Below, in pieces: positions 7,592-16,698 of a DNA stretch of 64,000 nucleotides (its first letter is position 1; every line of letters begins with the position of its first letter). The notes under the pieces were generated by a model, which saw only the letters and a list, made by a program, of their open reading frames with translations, searched no databases and had not been told where the DNA came from. The position numbers and the translations under genes are program-made. The stretch spans positions 558,001 to 622,000 of the forward strand of contig CAWJXA010000002.1 of NCBI GenBank assembly GCA_963846715.1, in the 5' to 3' direction. The stretch comes from Bog-257 sp963846715. Lineage in GTDB: Bacteria > Acidobacteriota > Terriglobia > Terriglobales > Acidobacteriaceae.

Positions 7592-8395
7592 CTATTTTCC
7601 CGTCCAGCAGGCGGGCCGTTTCTCCAGAAATGCCGAGATTCCTTCTTGCGCGTCGGCGGCCAGCGAATTCATGCTCATCACTTCCTTGGCGTAGGCATAG
7701 GCTTTCGGCTGGTCGAGATCGATCTGGGTGTAGAACGCCTGCTTGCCCAGGGCGACAACGAGCGAGCTGGCCTGGGCGATGCGTTCGGCCAACTTGCGGC
7801 CATGCTGGGCAAGTTCGGCGGCCGGAACAACCATGTTGACCAGCCCCCAATCCGCAGCGGTCACCGCGTCGATCATCTCGCCGGTCAGCAGCATCTGCAG
7901 TGCCCGCTTGCGTCCGACGGCGCGGCTGAGGGCGACCATCGGGGTGGTACAGAAGAGCCCAATTTTTACGCCGGGGGTGGCAAACGATGCCTGCTCGGAG
8001 GCGACGGCCAGATCGCAGGTGGCAACCAGTTGGCATCCGGCGGCGGTGGCAATGCCCTGCACCTCGGCGATTACGGGTTGCGGAATCGATTGCACACGTG
8101 TCATCAGCTCAGTGCAGACATCGAAGACCTGGCGGTACTCGTTGATGTCGCGTCCCACCATCTCGCTTAAGTCGTGGCCCGAGGAGAAGACTTTGCCGGC
8201 GGCCCGCAACAGCACTACCCGCAGTGCGCGATCGCGGCCAATTTCGTTCAGGCAGGCGATCAGCTCGGTCATCAACTCCAGCGACAGCGCATTGCGCCGC
8301 TGTGGACGGTTCAGCGTGACCACGGCAATTTGGCCTTCGGCGTCGAAGAGGATGTTCTGGTACTTGGCAGCGCTGACAGTCTGCGATTCGGACAT
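7592..8395 (-). CDS. Enoyl-CoA hydratase/isomerase family protein
   Basis: A 267-residue crotonase-fold protein. It shows NRPQRRNALSLELMTELI near residue 32, the CoA-binding and first oxyanion segment FSSGHDLSEM at about 70, and the second oxyanion segment IATAAGCQLVATCDLAVAS with FATPGVKIGLFCTT. The order and spacing match enoyl-CoA hydratases that act on beta-oxidation or related acyl-CoA intermediates. Glutamates of classical hydratases are not both evident, so the exact reaction (hydratase, isomerase or hydrolase) is open. The ATG at 8395 overlaps the stop of the acyl-CoA synthetase gene by one base (TGATG), with GGAG 7 nt upstream, so the pair is translationally coupled. Confidence 0.85.
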   Translation of the reverse strand: MSESQTVSAAKYQNILFDAEGQIAVVTLNRPQRRNALSLELMTELIACLNEIGRDRALRVVLLRAAGKVFSSGHDLSEMVGRDINEYRQVFDVCTELMTRVQSIPQPVIAEVQGIATAAGCQLVATCDLAVASEQASFATPGVKIGLFCTTPMVALSRAVGRKRALQMLLTGEMIDAVTAADWGLVNMVVPAAELAQHGRKLAERIAQASSLVVALGKQAFYTQIDLDQPKAYAYAKEVMSMNSLAADAQEGISAFLEKRPACWTGK

Positions 8396-9942
8396 CACGA
8401 AGCTCCTTCTCCCGCGGTGCGCGATTGCTGGCGCAACACGTTCTTGCGAATCTTGCCGGTGGAGGTTTTTGGCAGCGCCCCAAAGTGTACCGCCTTAGGA
8501 CACTTGAAATGTGCCAGGCGCGCGCGGCAGAACTCAATTAGATCCTGCTCGCTGACGACGGCATCTTCGCGGAGCAGCACGTAAGCGTGAGGCACTTCGC
8601 CCCACTTATCATCGTGGCGGGCGACAATCGCCGCCTCCAATACAGCCGGATGCTCGTACAGCACGCGCTCGACCTCGAGCGAGGAAATATTTTCTCCTCC
8701 GGAAATGATGATGTCCTTGGCGCGATCGCGGATCTCGATATAACCGTCAGGATGCATTACCGCCAAGTCTCCAGAGTGAAACCAGCCGCCGCGAAATGCG
8801 GTCGCGGTTGCTTCGGGCTCGCGGTAGTAACCCAGCATGACGTTGTTGCCGCGCATCACCACCTCGCCGACCGTGAGTGCGTCAGCCGGAACATCATGCA
8901 TGTCTTCGTCTACCACTCGCATGTCAGTTCCGAAGACGACGTAAGGAACGCCTTGCCGCGCCTTGAGCAAGGCGCGTTTCTCCAGCGGCGCATCGTCCCA
9001 GTCTGAGTGCCAGGCGCAAACCGAGTGCGGACCGTAGGTTTCTGTGAGTCCATAAACGTGGGTCATCTCGATGCCAACTTCCTCGGCCGCCCGGATCACG
9101 GCTGGCGGCGGAGGCGCCGCTGCAATCGCCATCTTGAGCTTAGGGCGGAAACTGATGCCGTGACGCGAGCAGTACTCGGTCAGCGTGCGTACTACGACAG
9201 GAGCGCCGCAGAGATGAGTGACGCCTTCATCGTCGATCAGCTTGACCGCACGCTCGGCGTTCACTTCAGGCAGGCATATGTGCCGCGCTCCTACGGCCGT
9301 AATCGCCCAGGGAAAGCACCAGCCGTTGCAGTGGAACATCGGCAGCGTCCAGAGGTAGACCGAGCGATACGAGAGTCCGTGTTCGACTATTTCTCCGATG
9401 GCATTGAGGTACGCGCCGCGATGGGTGTACATCACGCCTTTGGGCACTCCGGTGGTACCGCTGGTGTAATTGATGGAGATGACGTCGTCCTCGCTGGGAG
9501 CATGCGGCACGACAGGCTTATCGGCCTCACCGAGAAAAGCTTCGTAATCGGCAATAATTCGCTCCACGTGCGGAATTTCAGGACGAATCGCCTGCAGTGG
9601 CGCGAGAAGGTCAGCATCGCCCAGCAAAATTCTGGCGCCGCTATGGTTCAAGATGGTGGCCAGTTCGCCGCCTTGGAGCCGAATGTTCAGCGTAACCAGC
9701 ACCGCGCCGATGAGCGGAACCGCAAAGTGAGCTTCCAACGGCAGCAGCCCGTTGCGTGCCAGCACGGCAACGCGATCCGTGGGGGCTATGCCCGCCTGCT
9801 GCAAAGCAGCGCCGAAAGCGCACACGCGATGCTGCATCTGGTAGTAGGTAAAGCGTCGGTCCCCGTCCACCACGGCGGTGCAGTCGCTGTAGCAGATGCA
9901 ATTACGCGAAAGAAATTCCAATGGAGTAAGTGCCGATAGCAT
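8395..9942 (-). CDS. Acyl-CoA synthetase (AMP-forming, ANL superfamily)
   Basis: The 515 residues carry the whole adenylate-forming signature: P-loop ISINYTSGTTGVPKGVMYTH, the HVYGLTETYGP motif, the hinge FHSGDLAVMHPDGYIEIRDR with KDIIISGGENISS, and the C-terminal catalytic lysine in PKTSTGKIRKNVLR. It activates a carboxylic acid to an acyl-adenylate and then to acyl-CoA; the substrate (medium- or long-chain fatty or aryl acid) cannot be told. The gene is coupled to the downstream enoyl-CoA hydratase, so the two probably act on one acyl chain. The pair sits inside the polysaccharide region and could serve ordinary catabolism or acyl decoration. Confidence 0.9.
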   Translation of the reverse strand: MLSALTPLEFLSRNCICYSDCTAVVDGDRRFTYYQMQHRVCAFGAALQQAGIAPTDRVAVLARNGLLPLEAHFAVPLIGAVLVTLNIRLQGGELATILNHSGARILLGDADLLAPLQAIRPEIPHVERIIADYEAFLGEADKPVVPHAPSEDDVISINYTSGTTGVPKGVMYTHRGAYLNAIGEIVEHGLSYRSVYLWTLPMFHCNGWCFPWAITAVGARHICLPEVNAERAVKLIDDEGVTHLCGAPVVVRTLTEYCSRHGISFRPKLKMAIAAAPPPPAVIRAAEEVGIEMTHVYGLTETYGPHSVCAWHSDWDDAPLEKRALLKARQGVPYVVFGTDMRVVDEDMHDVPADALTVGEVVMRGNNVMLGYYREPEATATAFRGGWFHSGDLAVMHPDGYIEIRDRAKDIIISGGENISSLEVERVLYEHPAVLEAAIVARHDDKWGEVPHAYVLLREDAVVSEQDLIEFCRARLAHFKCPKAVHFGALPKTSTGKIRKNVLRQQSRTAGEGAS

Positions 9943-10030
9943 GGCCGCCGCCTGGGTCGGGGAAGTTAGGCGCGATTATATATCGAGGGCTACGAGACAT
10001 CTGTGAGAGCAACCAGGAAAATCTGCCATC

Positions 10031-11110
10031 CTACTCGCGCTCAGATGTTGGAGGCATCCCGAGAATCTGCCGGAGAAGCGCCTGGTTCGCCGGGAAGTTC
10101 CCAATGTCGGCTGCGGCGACTGACGAAGGCAAAAGGCGCCCGTCGGTGGTGCCATTGGCCAGCCCGAGCAACATGGCGCGCAGCAGCTCGCGCAAACGCA
10201 CGGTGTCAAACAGGGCGACCGTCGAGCCCGGGTAGAGGCGCTGATTGAGCTGACTATTGTCGCTGAAAATTCCGGGACGGCCAAGCGCGGCCGCGAGAAA
10301 GGTGACCCGACCGAGAATACTGCCGGCGGTCAAATTGATGACGCCGTCGCACTCGGCCAGAAAACGAATGAAGGAACGATATCCGCGTTTGCCTTCGAGC
10401 ACGAAGGGCAGACCGTCGGCAAAGCCAGACGACTTATATCGCTCGCGGTCGGTGGAGTTGTACACGAAGGTATGCAACGTGAGGTGCTCGCGCACCGCAG
10501 TAGGCAACTCCTGCCAGAGGTCGAGCAGAATGGTCTTCAGCACGAAGGGATGGTTCTGCACGATGTCGTGGAAACTGATGGGAACTTGCACCAGGATTTT
10601 GCGGGCGCGCAGGTTGCGCTGCGAAGTTTGTCCCAACTTCTGCGTAGCCGCAAAATCGTATGGCCACGGAATGACGGTGGCGCGCTCGCGTCCGATGAGA
10701 CCGTCGCAGAATGTTTTGAGCTCGGGAGAATATGCCCATACGTATCGCGCCGCACCGAGGATGTGTTTCACCGAGCGGAGCTTCGGGTCGGTGAGGTCGC
10801 GGGAAAGAATCGCCGGCGGCCCGGGAATGACGGCGACGGGCGGGTCGGCGGCGGCGACCAGCGATTCGAGGTAACGAAGTTGGGTTTCGGAACTCTGCAG
10901 CTCGGCGAGGACAAGGTCATATTTGCCGCGCGGAATTTTTTCGTCTTCGCGGAGCAGGTCGAACTTGTCGGAGAGCATCAGAGCCAGGCAGTAGACGTCG
11001 GGATAGATGAGGCCTTCGAGACGCATCTTCAAATACTTCGCCGCCAACCGTTGCTTGCGCCACAGGCGGCTGTGACCGCTGACGAAGGCAATGCGCAACG
11101 CGTCGCTCAA
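10031..11110 (-). CDS. Unrecognised GT-B-like protein of the polysaccharide operon
   Basis: About 359 residues from a TTG at 11110, which overlaps the upstream TGA and has GGAG 9 nt before it; a GTG at 11158 is the alternative. The text LRIAFVSGHSRLWRKQ at the N-terminus, PPVAVIPGPPAIL in the middle, ILVQVPISFHD and the late VINLTAGSILGRVTFLAAALG with GRPGIFSDNSQLNQR resemble the two Rossmann halves of GT-B glycosyltransferases, though the usual ExxxxxE signature is absent. It is the last gene of an overlapping operon of sugar transferases. I do not recognise the family; a glycosyltransferase role is an inference. Confidence 0.5.
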   Translation of the reverse strand: MSDALRIAFVSGHSRLWRKQRLAAKYLKMRLEGLIYPDVYCLALMLSDKFDLLREDEKIPRGKYDLVLAELQSSETQLRYLESLVAAADPPVAVIPGPPAILSRDLTDPKLRSVKHILGAARYVWAYSPELKTFCDGLIGRERATVIPWPYDFAATQKLGQTSQRNLRARKILVQVPISFHDIVQNHPFVLKTILLDLWQELPTAVREHLTLHTFVYNSTDRERYKSSGFADGLPFVLEGKRGYRSFIRFLAECDGVINLTAGSILGRVTFLAAALGRPGIFSDNSQLNQRLYPGSTVALFDTVRLRELLRAMLLGLANGTTDGRLLPSSVAAADIGNFPANQALLRQILGMPPTSERE

Positions 11111-12195
11111 GTTGCCGAGCTCCGTTGGTTGGCAAGGGCGGAAGATAGCAGTCCGCACTCGCGGAGCACGGTGGCGGCGCGCACATCGTACGTTTGTGCG
11201 GCAGCAAGCTGGATGGCGTTACGGCGAATGCGTTCACGCAGGTCGCGATCGCGCAACAACTCGTCGATTTTGTCGTCAATCTCCTCGGGGGTGCGATAGT
11301 ACATCGCCGCTTCGCCTTCGGGAAAGAATTCATCCTGCTCGGGCGAATAACGAGCGAGCATCACGCCTCCGCTGCCGGGGATTTCAAAAGTGCGCATGTT
11401 GGGACCGCCGAGATTTTCCGCATTCAACACATTCAGCGACACTGCCGCCTTCGCCATGATGCTGCTGACAGCGCTTCCCCAAACTGGCTGATGAACGCGA
11501 TGCTGTCCCGAAGAAGTGCTCCATTGCGCAGGCCAGTTGTTGCCCCAGATCGCGACCTTGTGCCGGCGAATCGCGGCAACTTCGGCGCAACGCGCGCGCG
11601 AGTAAGTCGCCACGAAGGCAACGTCGTGCGTGACTTTGCACACGTCGCAATACAGTCCCTCGTTGTTGGGCTGCGATTGCTGCCGGAACAATTCGGGATC
11701 GACGGCGAATGGAAGGTACTTCGCTTCGACCCCGTCGCGCTGCAGGCGTTGCATCAGAGCGCGTTCCCACATCCAGACAATGCTGTACTCGCGGAACACG
11801 GCGATGAGATCGCGACGCAGAGCGGAAGCTTCGCGCGGACTCCAGCGCACGCCAATGTAAGGATGATCGGGATAATGATTGACGAACGGAGCACCTGTCG
11901 ATCGGCGTATCTGACAAATCGTCTCGGGATGAAAGAAGGAGCACTTGACGGCGAAGATGAGCGCAGGCTGAACGCGCAGCGCAATTTCGGTAGCCTCGCG
12001 GTTGACCACGTTCCACAGTCTCGCGCGCATCGCACGACGCAGAATACGATTGCCCGAAAAGCGGCTCGCACGCCGCAGCGCAACCTCGGAGTCGAAGCGG
12101 ACCACTTCCATGCCGAGACGCTCGAAGGCACGCGCGTAAGTTTCAGCAAGCGCTCCTTCGCTCAGCGGTCCGATGACGAGGACTTTACGATTCAT
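11107..12195 (-). CDS. CgeB-like glycosyltransferase
   Basis: The 362-residue protein starts MNRKVLVIGPLSEGALAETYARAFERLG and ends with a recognisable CgeB/Glyco_trans_1_2 module: GGPNMRTFEIPGSGGVMLA, then YSPEQDEFFPEGEAAMYYRTPEEIDD and a terminal helix around TYDVRA. In this family the C-terminal block binds the nucleotide sugar. The middle part has a cluster CDVCK. It begins within the last bases of the preceding GT4 gene (4-bp ATGA overlap), so the two are coupled. The sugar and acceptor are unknown. Confidence 0.75.
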   Translation of the reverse strand: MNRKVLVIGPLSEGALAETYARAFERLGMEVVRFDSEVALRRASRFSGNRILRRAMRARLWNVVNREATEIALRVQPALIFAVKCSFFHPETICQIRRSTGAPFVNHYPDHPYIGVRWSPREASALRRDLIAVFREYSIVWMWERALMQRLQRDGVEAKYLPFAVDPELFRQQSQPNNEGLYCDVCKVTHDVAFVATYSRARCAEVAAIRRHKVAIWGNNWPAQWSTSSGQHRVHQPVWGSAVSSIMAKAAVSLNVLNAENLGGPNMRTFEIPGSGGVMLARYSPEQDEFFPEGEAAMYYRTPEEIDDKIDELLRDRDLRERIRRNAIQLAAAQTYDVRAATVLRECGLLSSALANQRSSAT

Positions 12196-13514
12196 TGGGG
12201 AATAAGATCCTTGCAGTCCGAGGCACTCGAAACCTGCTGCAGCAGCACGCTGTCGCGACGCAATGTTGCTTCCGCCCTGGAGAAGGAGAAATCTCGCTCG
12301 AAGGTAGCGCGAGCATTTCGGCCGAGTTGCTCGCGTAGCGGAGTATTACGTAACAGCGAAACGATTGCACTTGCGAAGTCTTCTGGCTTAGTGCGTATCA
12401 GAGCGTTCTCTCCGTCCATGATGTCGACGCCATTGACGAGTTCGGGCGAAGCCACGATAGCTTTGCCTCGCGCCATCGCCTCCACAAGTTTCAGCGGCAC
12501 ACCACCGCGCAGGAAAACAGGAAGTGCAAGCACCGCGCACTCATCCATGAAGCGGCCAGAATCCGCAATCAGGCCATGCACCTCAACGCGCGGCAAAAGC
12601 CTGAGCTTCGCAATCGCAGAGTTGGGCATATTTGCTCCAGCGATGCGCAAGGTCGCATTAGGACACTCAGCAAGCACATGCGGGAAAACTTGCTCGGCCA
12701 GGAATAAAGCAGACTGCAAATTAGGAGCATACGAATATGTACCAATGAAACCGACGATCGATTGGCCTCCTGCAGATGCACGAGGAAGGACTTGTTCGTC
12801 GAGGCTATTCGGAATCACCAGTACTCTAACTTCGGGAGCAACGCGACGAAATTGGTCGGCCTCAACCGTAGAGGTCGTCCAGAGCTCCGAAGCCTTTCGC
12901 AAGAAGACACGCTCTTGCGTTCGGCAGGCCAGGTGATTGGCATAGAGTCCGAGGCGACCCCCGCGTCCGTCGAGCTCCATAAAGGAAGCGCTGAGCTTGG
13001 ACAAGACATCAGCCGCATCAACGATGACCTTGACTCTAAGCTGCTGAAGACGAACGGTGTAATGCATGAACATCGATGGCAGAACCACAAACTCGGCATC
13101 GACGCGCTGCGCCTCGGCCAGAATAATTTCCGCTGCGCCGATGTGGTCGTACGACATAGAGAATGGATAATGCTTTCCCGGAATGCCGAGCGCGCCGCGC
13201 AGCAGAAAATCGGCCTTGTGAAAAATCAGCGAAGCGTTCGAGAAGTCGTGATGCGGAAATCTTCGACCCCCATGACGAACTTCGTCGCAGATTCGCGCCA
13301 GTGGCGTGGACTCAACCGGCAAAGGCTCGCGCTCCTCAGTGGAAAAGTACAGCAGCGCACTAAAACAGCCAAGTCGATGCAGGAGTTCCAAGTTACCCAC
13401 ATGCCTAAGGTGTAGCCCAGTCGTGGCGGGGAACGGAAAATCCGGCAGCACGGTGAGCACCCGCGCTCCGCTGGAGGGCCGCGACAAGCCCGGCTCTTTT
13501 TCCGTGATAGGCAT
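12192..13514 (-). CDS. GT4 glycosyltransferase
   Basis: About 440 residues of GT-B fold. The N-lobe starts VLTVLPDFPFPATTGLHLRH, the PxxGxxxR loop of family 4. The C-lobe has VGFIGTYSYAPNLQSALFL and VEVHGLIADSGRFMDECAV, and the nucleotide-sugar segment LPVFLRGGVPLKLVEAMARG with the ExxxxxxxE-like arrangement. The ATG at 13514 is 4 nt after the FkbM stop; a TTG at 13527 would overlap it. It is flanked by FkbM and CgeB genes in one transcription unit. Confidence 0.85.
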   Translation of the reverse strand: MPITEKEPGLSRPSSGARVLTVLPDFPFPATTGLHLRHVGNLELLHRLGCFSALLYFSTEEREPLPVESTPLARICDEVRHGGRRFPHHDFSNASLIFHKADFLLRGALGIPGKHYPFSMSYDHIGAAEIILAEAQRVDAEFVVLPSMFMHYTVRLQQLRVKVIVDAADVLSKLSASFMELDGRGGRLGLYANHLACRTQERVFLRKASELWTTSTVEADQFRRVAPEVRVLVIPNSLDEQVLPRASAGGQSIVGFIGTYSYAPNLQSALFLAEQVFPHVLAECPNATLRIAGANMPNSAIAKLRLLPRVEVHGLIADSGRFMDECAVLALPVFLRGGVPLKLVEAMARGKAIVASPELVNGVDIMDGENALIRTKPEDFASAIVSLLRNTPLREQLGRNARATFERDFSFSRAEATLRRDSVLLQQVSSASDCKDLIPQ

Positions 13515-13518
13515 TAGG

Positions 13519-14295
13519 CTATGAGTCAAAGTCGCGACGCCGGGCCAGCAGAATCCCGCAACCTTCCATTGTTGATGGACGAACCGTAATCTCGTGACTC
13601 GCGCTTAGAACATCCCGCAAGAGAGCCAACGTGCCAGGCGCAATTTGATCGTGATACTCCATTGCAATTCGTTTGAAGCGACCTAGCAGCTCCGGCGATG
13701 CTGCCGCGAAAACATCATGCTCCGAACCCTCAATATCAACCTTCAGGAAGTCGATTTCCTGGGCGCGAACCACTTCAAACAATCTTGATAATGGTATGAC
13801 CGGAATTCCCCCGGCCCCTTTTGCATCGACGTGAAGTAGGTGATCGAGCGAGCGATTGCCTACCGCCTGCATCTGCCCGGAGCCGAATCCAGCGCCCAGA
13901 GCCACTTCGTAACAGGTCACATTCCTCTGATTAGCTCGCTCGACATTGGCTTGCAGGTATTTGAAATTCTCCCCGAAGGGCTCGAGCGCGATCACTTTGC
14001 ACTTAGAATTTTGCCGCGCAATGTAAATCGCAAACAAACCGATATTCGCGCCAGCATCAACAATGATGTCTCCATCGGCTGGACGATAAAACCCGTCAGT
14101 ATAAATCCGCTCGAGCCATATCTCCTGCACGGCTTCCAACAAACCATCCCGCTGGGGAGGGTGCGCGATGCGCGTGCCGTCCCAAAGCACGACTCCATCG
14201 CATGGCTGCGCCGCACGCATCTTCTGCACCAAGGTTCGGCCATTGCGAAAATGCAGCATCAGCGAACCCATCTGGAGAACACTTTTCAGATACAT
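13519..14295 (-). CDS. FkbM-family SAM methyltransferase
   Basis: At 258 residues this is a full-length FkbM domain. It shows GDIIVDAGANIGLFAIYIAR (SAM motif I), VIALEPFGENFKYLQANVERA (acidic ribose contact) and IDFLKVDIEGSEHDVFAAA, the FkbM hallmark. Such enzymes methylate hydroxyl groups of sugars or polyketides. The gene overlaps the upstream GT4 gene by 10 bp and is followed within 4 nt by another GT4 gene, so it likely O-methylates a residue of the polysaccharide built by this operon. Confidence 0.9.
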   Translation of the reverse strand: MYLKSVLQMGSLMLHFRNGRTLVQKMRAAQPCDGVVLWDGTRIAHPPQRDGLLEAVQEIWLERIYTDGFYRPADGDIIVDAGANIGLFAIYIARQNSKCKVIALEPFGENFKYLQANVERANQRNVTCYEVALGAGFGSGQMQAVGNRSLDHLLHVDAKGAGGIPVIPLSRLFEVVRAQEIDFLKVDIEGSEHDVFAAASPELLGRFKRIAMEYHDQIAPGTLALLRDVLSASHEITVRPSTMEGCGILLARRRDFDS

Positions 14296-15485
14296 AAAGA
14301 AGCGCGGAAAGGCACTTTGGCGGAACCGGTCAACTCTTGATAGACGGAAATCATTTTATCAACCACAGGACGTGGCGAATAATGTTCCTCAATCAAGGTG
14401 CGCGCTGCGTCGCGCATCTGCTGTCGTTCGGCTGAGTTTTCCAGCAAACGGCACACCTTGGCCGCCAGTTCATCGTCGGTCTCGGCAACCCAGCATTCCC
14501 GTCCATTCTCGTAATCGATACCTTCGACGCCTTCCCACGTAGTGACCACAGGAACGCCGTAAGCCATCGACTCCATGACTTTCACCTTCATGCCGCTGCC
14601 TCGCGAAGGCGCATACACCATCACGGCGGCCTCGGAAAAAAACTCCGACGGATGCGTCAGGTCATTGGCCAACGTAAGATCTGGCTGCGACGAATATTTT
14701 CCCAGATACTTGGTGGCATTCCAGCCCGCGACGAAGAGCTTTGCTCCGGGAACCTGCTGCTTCACCAGCGGCCAAATCCGCGCGATCAAGCGCTCGGCTG
14801 CGGATCTTGAAGGCTCCCAGTGCATGGAACCAATCAGTCCCACTACCGGCCCCTGCGCGGCCGGCTGCATTTCATATAGGGCAGGATCCAAGGCAAGGGG
14901 CACCACCCAATAATGTCCCGCTGGATTGATCGATTCTGCTATTTCTTTCAACCGTGGCGTGAGCAGCCGTACGTTGTTTACCTCGCGCAGAAGATGTTTG
15001 GTGGCGCGTTGCGCCTGCCACAGCGCCTTACGCTTCTGGAAACTCATATCGTCCCCGCCGGCCCGATCGATGACGTCGAAATAGTGCACGTTGAGCAGCG
15101 CGCGTGGTGCGTCCAAGCCAAACCAGCCTGTCGACATCTGCTCGAGGTGCAGCACATCGTAACCTTGTGCCCGTTCCCGCGACAATCGAGCGGTCAACTC
15201 TGAATCCTGGATCAGTTCGCTGCGTGGGCGCACCAGGTTTTGCCATTTTCGTCGCAGCGCAGCCGAATCCACTTTAAGCCGGTGCCAATGCACAGTGAGC
15301 TTCCCTTCCTGCTTCGCCAGCCACTGCTTCGCCTCCGCCACCCGTTGCTCGGACTCCTCCGTCGAAATCACCGCCGCTACCGTATGACCGCGAGCTATTA
15401 ATTCCGTAATCAAAACATAGAACCAGCGCGCGGCGGTGTCGCCGAATGGATGCGGCACGGCAGGCGTGACGACGATGATTCTCAA
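14286..15485 (-). CDS. GT4 glycosyltransferase
   Basis: A 399-residue GT-B transferase beginning MRIIVVTPAVPHPFGDTAARWFYVLITELIARGH. The C-terminal half has VVGLIGSMHWEPSRSAAERLI, KLFVAGWNATKYL, and the donor-binding block VMVYAPSRGSGMKVKVMESMAYGVPVVTT, all usual for family 4, which uses activated sugars with retention of configuration. A 4-bp overlap with the preceding GT4 gene and a 10-bp overlap with FkbM show tight coupling. Donor sugar unknown. Confidence 0.88.
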   Translation of the reverse strand: MRIIVVTPAVPHPFGDTAARWFYVLITELIARGHTVAAVISTEESEQRVAEAKQWLAKQEGKLTVHWHRLKVDSAALRRKWQNLVRPRSELIQDSELTARLSRERAQGYDVLHLEQMSTGWFGLDAPRALLNVHYFDVIDRAGGDDMSFQKRKALWQAQRATKHLLREVNNVRLLTPRLKEIAESINPAGHYWVVPLALDPALYEMQPAAQGPVVGLIGSMHWEPSRSAAERLIARIWPLVKQQVPGAKLFVAGWNATKYLGKYSSQPDLTLANDLTHPSEFFSEAAVMVYAPSRGSGMKVKVMESMAYGVPVVTTWEGVEGIDYENGRECWVAETDDELAAKVCRLLENSAERQQMRDAARTLIEEHYSPRPVVDKMISVYQELTGSAKVPFRASLCI

Positions 15486-16696
15486 CGGCGTTGCTCCAGG
15501 GCTTCGCTATCGCGGGCCTTAGAAACTGCATCGCCACGGTCCATCAGACCAAGGTACAGATTCAGAGTCTTCTCCGCCGCCTTATGCCAGGAGAAAAATC
15601 GCGCCCGCTGGCGACCCTTCTCTGCCATGGCAGTCCGCAAATCCGCATCGCGACTTATTCGTTTCATTTGCTGCGCGATGGAAGCCGGGTCTTTCGGATC
15701 GAACAGCAAACCGCAGCCATCCAGCACTTCAGGCAGGCTTGTCGTCTCCGAAGCAAGTACCGGCAGTCCCGACGCCATCGCCTCGACGAGCTGCAGCCCG
15801 AAGCCTTCGTAAAGCGATGGATGCACTAAAGCAATCGCTCCTTGATATATCGCGGGTAGATCCTGGTCTGCGACCCCGTTCGGACACAGCACTCGTTCGC
15901 CGAGGGCCAGTTCGGCGATTCTCTCTGAGGCGGCGGCAAATTCCCACTTGTGCTCGCCCGCCAGCACCAGCGGCGGCGTATCCTTCGGCAGTTGTGCGAA
16001 AGCTTCCACCAGTGCACCGACATTCTTGCGTTTGTCGAACCCTCCGAGAAACAGAAAATATTGCGCCGGTAAACCATATTTGCCTTGCACGGACGCTATC
16101 TGTTCCGCCGATAACCGCTGATGAAATCTCGCACTCGCTGCGTTGTGGATCACTACCACGCGCTCGGGCGACACACCGTAGAACCGGCAGATATCCTGCT
16201 TTGAGAACTCCGAAACGGTGATGTACTTATCTGCCCTGTGGAGTGAAACAAAATCCGCATACTTCTTACGCCAGCGCCCGCGCCAATGTTCCTGTCCGCA
16301 ATGTTCCGGCAGGCGATCGATGATGTCATGACAGGTGAGCACGTACTTGCAGACTCGCCGGTACGGCAGCCCGCGGTTCGCAGTCGCATGGAAAACATCG
16401 ATGCGGTTTTGCTTCAATTGCTTCGGAAGCTCCAACTGTTCCCATAGAATCTCTCTTGGTGCCTGGAAGACCACGGGAGTGATATCCAAAACGGACAGAA
16501 ACTCGGACGCGAGCGGGCCTGGCGAGAACGAAATAAGGTCAACGGTGTCGCCCGCTAGCTTCTTCATCGCCCGGAATAATTCCACCGTGTAGCGTGCAAA
16601 ACCGCGCATCTCGTAATGCATCAAGATGCGACCGTCGATGCCGACGCGCAACCGCGCAGCCGACCCTCTGCCCGTTGAACTCAGAAGCGATTCCAC
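15482..16696 (-). CDS. GT4 glycosyltransferase (mannosyltransferase-like)
   Basis: The core starts LRVGIDGRILMHYEMRGFARYTVEL and continues with DVFHATANRGLPYRRV, YVLTCHDIIDRLP, YITVSEFSKQDICRFYGV and the donor-binding run IALVHPSLYEGFGLQLVEAMASG, matching mannosyltransferases of the WbaZ/MtfB type. I use the GTG at 16696, two bases after the flippase stop, with a GGAAG upstream; a TTG at 16786 would overlap the flippase by 88 bp and a TTG directly before RVGIDGR is also possible. The gene lies between the flippase and the next GT4 in the operon. Confidence 0.85.
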   Translation of the reverse strand: MESLLSSTGRGSAARLRVGIDGRILMHYEMRGFARYTVELFRAMKKLAGDTVDLISFSPGPLASEFLSVLDITPVVFQAPREILWEQLELPKQLKQNRIDVFHATANRGLPYRRVCKYVLTCHDIIDRLPEHCGQEHWRGRWRKKYADFVSLHRADKYITVSEFSKQDICRFYGVSPERVVVIHNAASARFHQRLSAEQIASVQGKYGLPAQYFLFLGGFDKRKNVGALVEAFAQLPKDTPPLVLAGEHKWEFAAASERIAELALGERVLCPNGVADQDLPAIYQGAIALVHPSLYEGFGLQLVEAMASGLPVLASETTSLPEVLDGCGLLFDPKDPASIAQQMKRISRDADLRTAMAEKGRQRARFFSWHKAAEKTLNLYLGLMDRGDAVSKARDSEALEQRR

Positions 16697-16698
16697 AA

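Noticed and set aside
9007..9939. Plus-strand frame of 310 codons opposite the acyl-CoA synthetase gene
   Set aside because: The minus strand encodes a complete adenylate-forming enzyme with all motifs; the opposite frame shows no domain.
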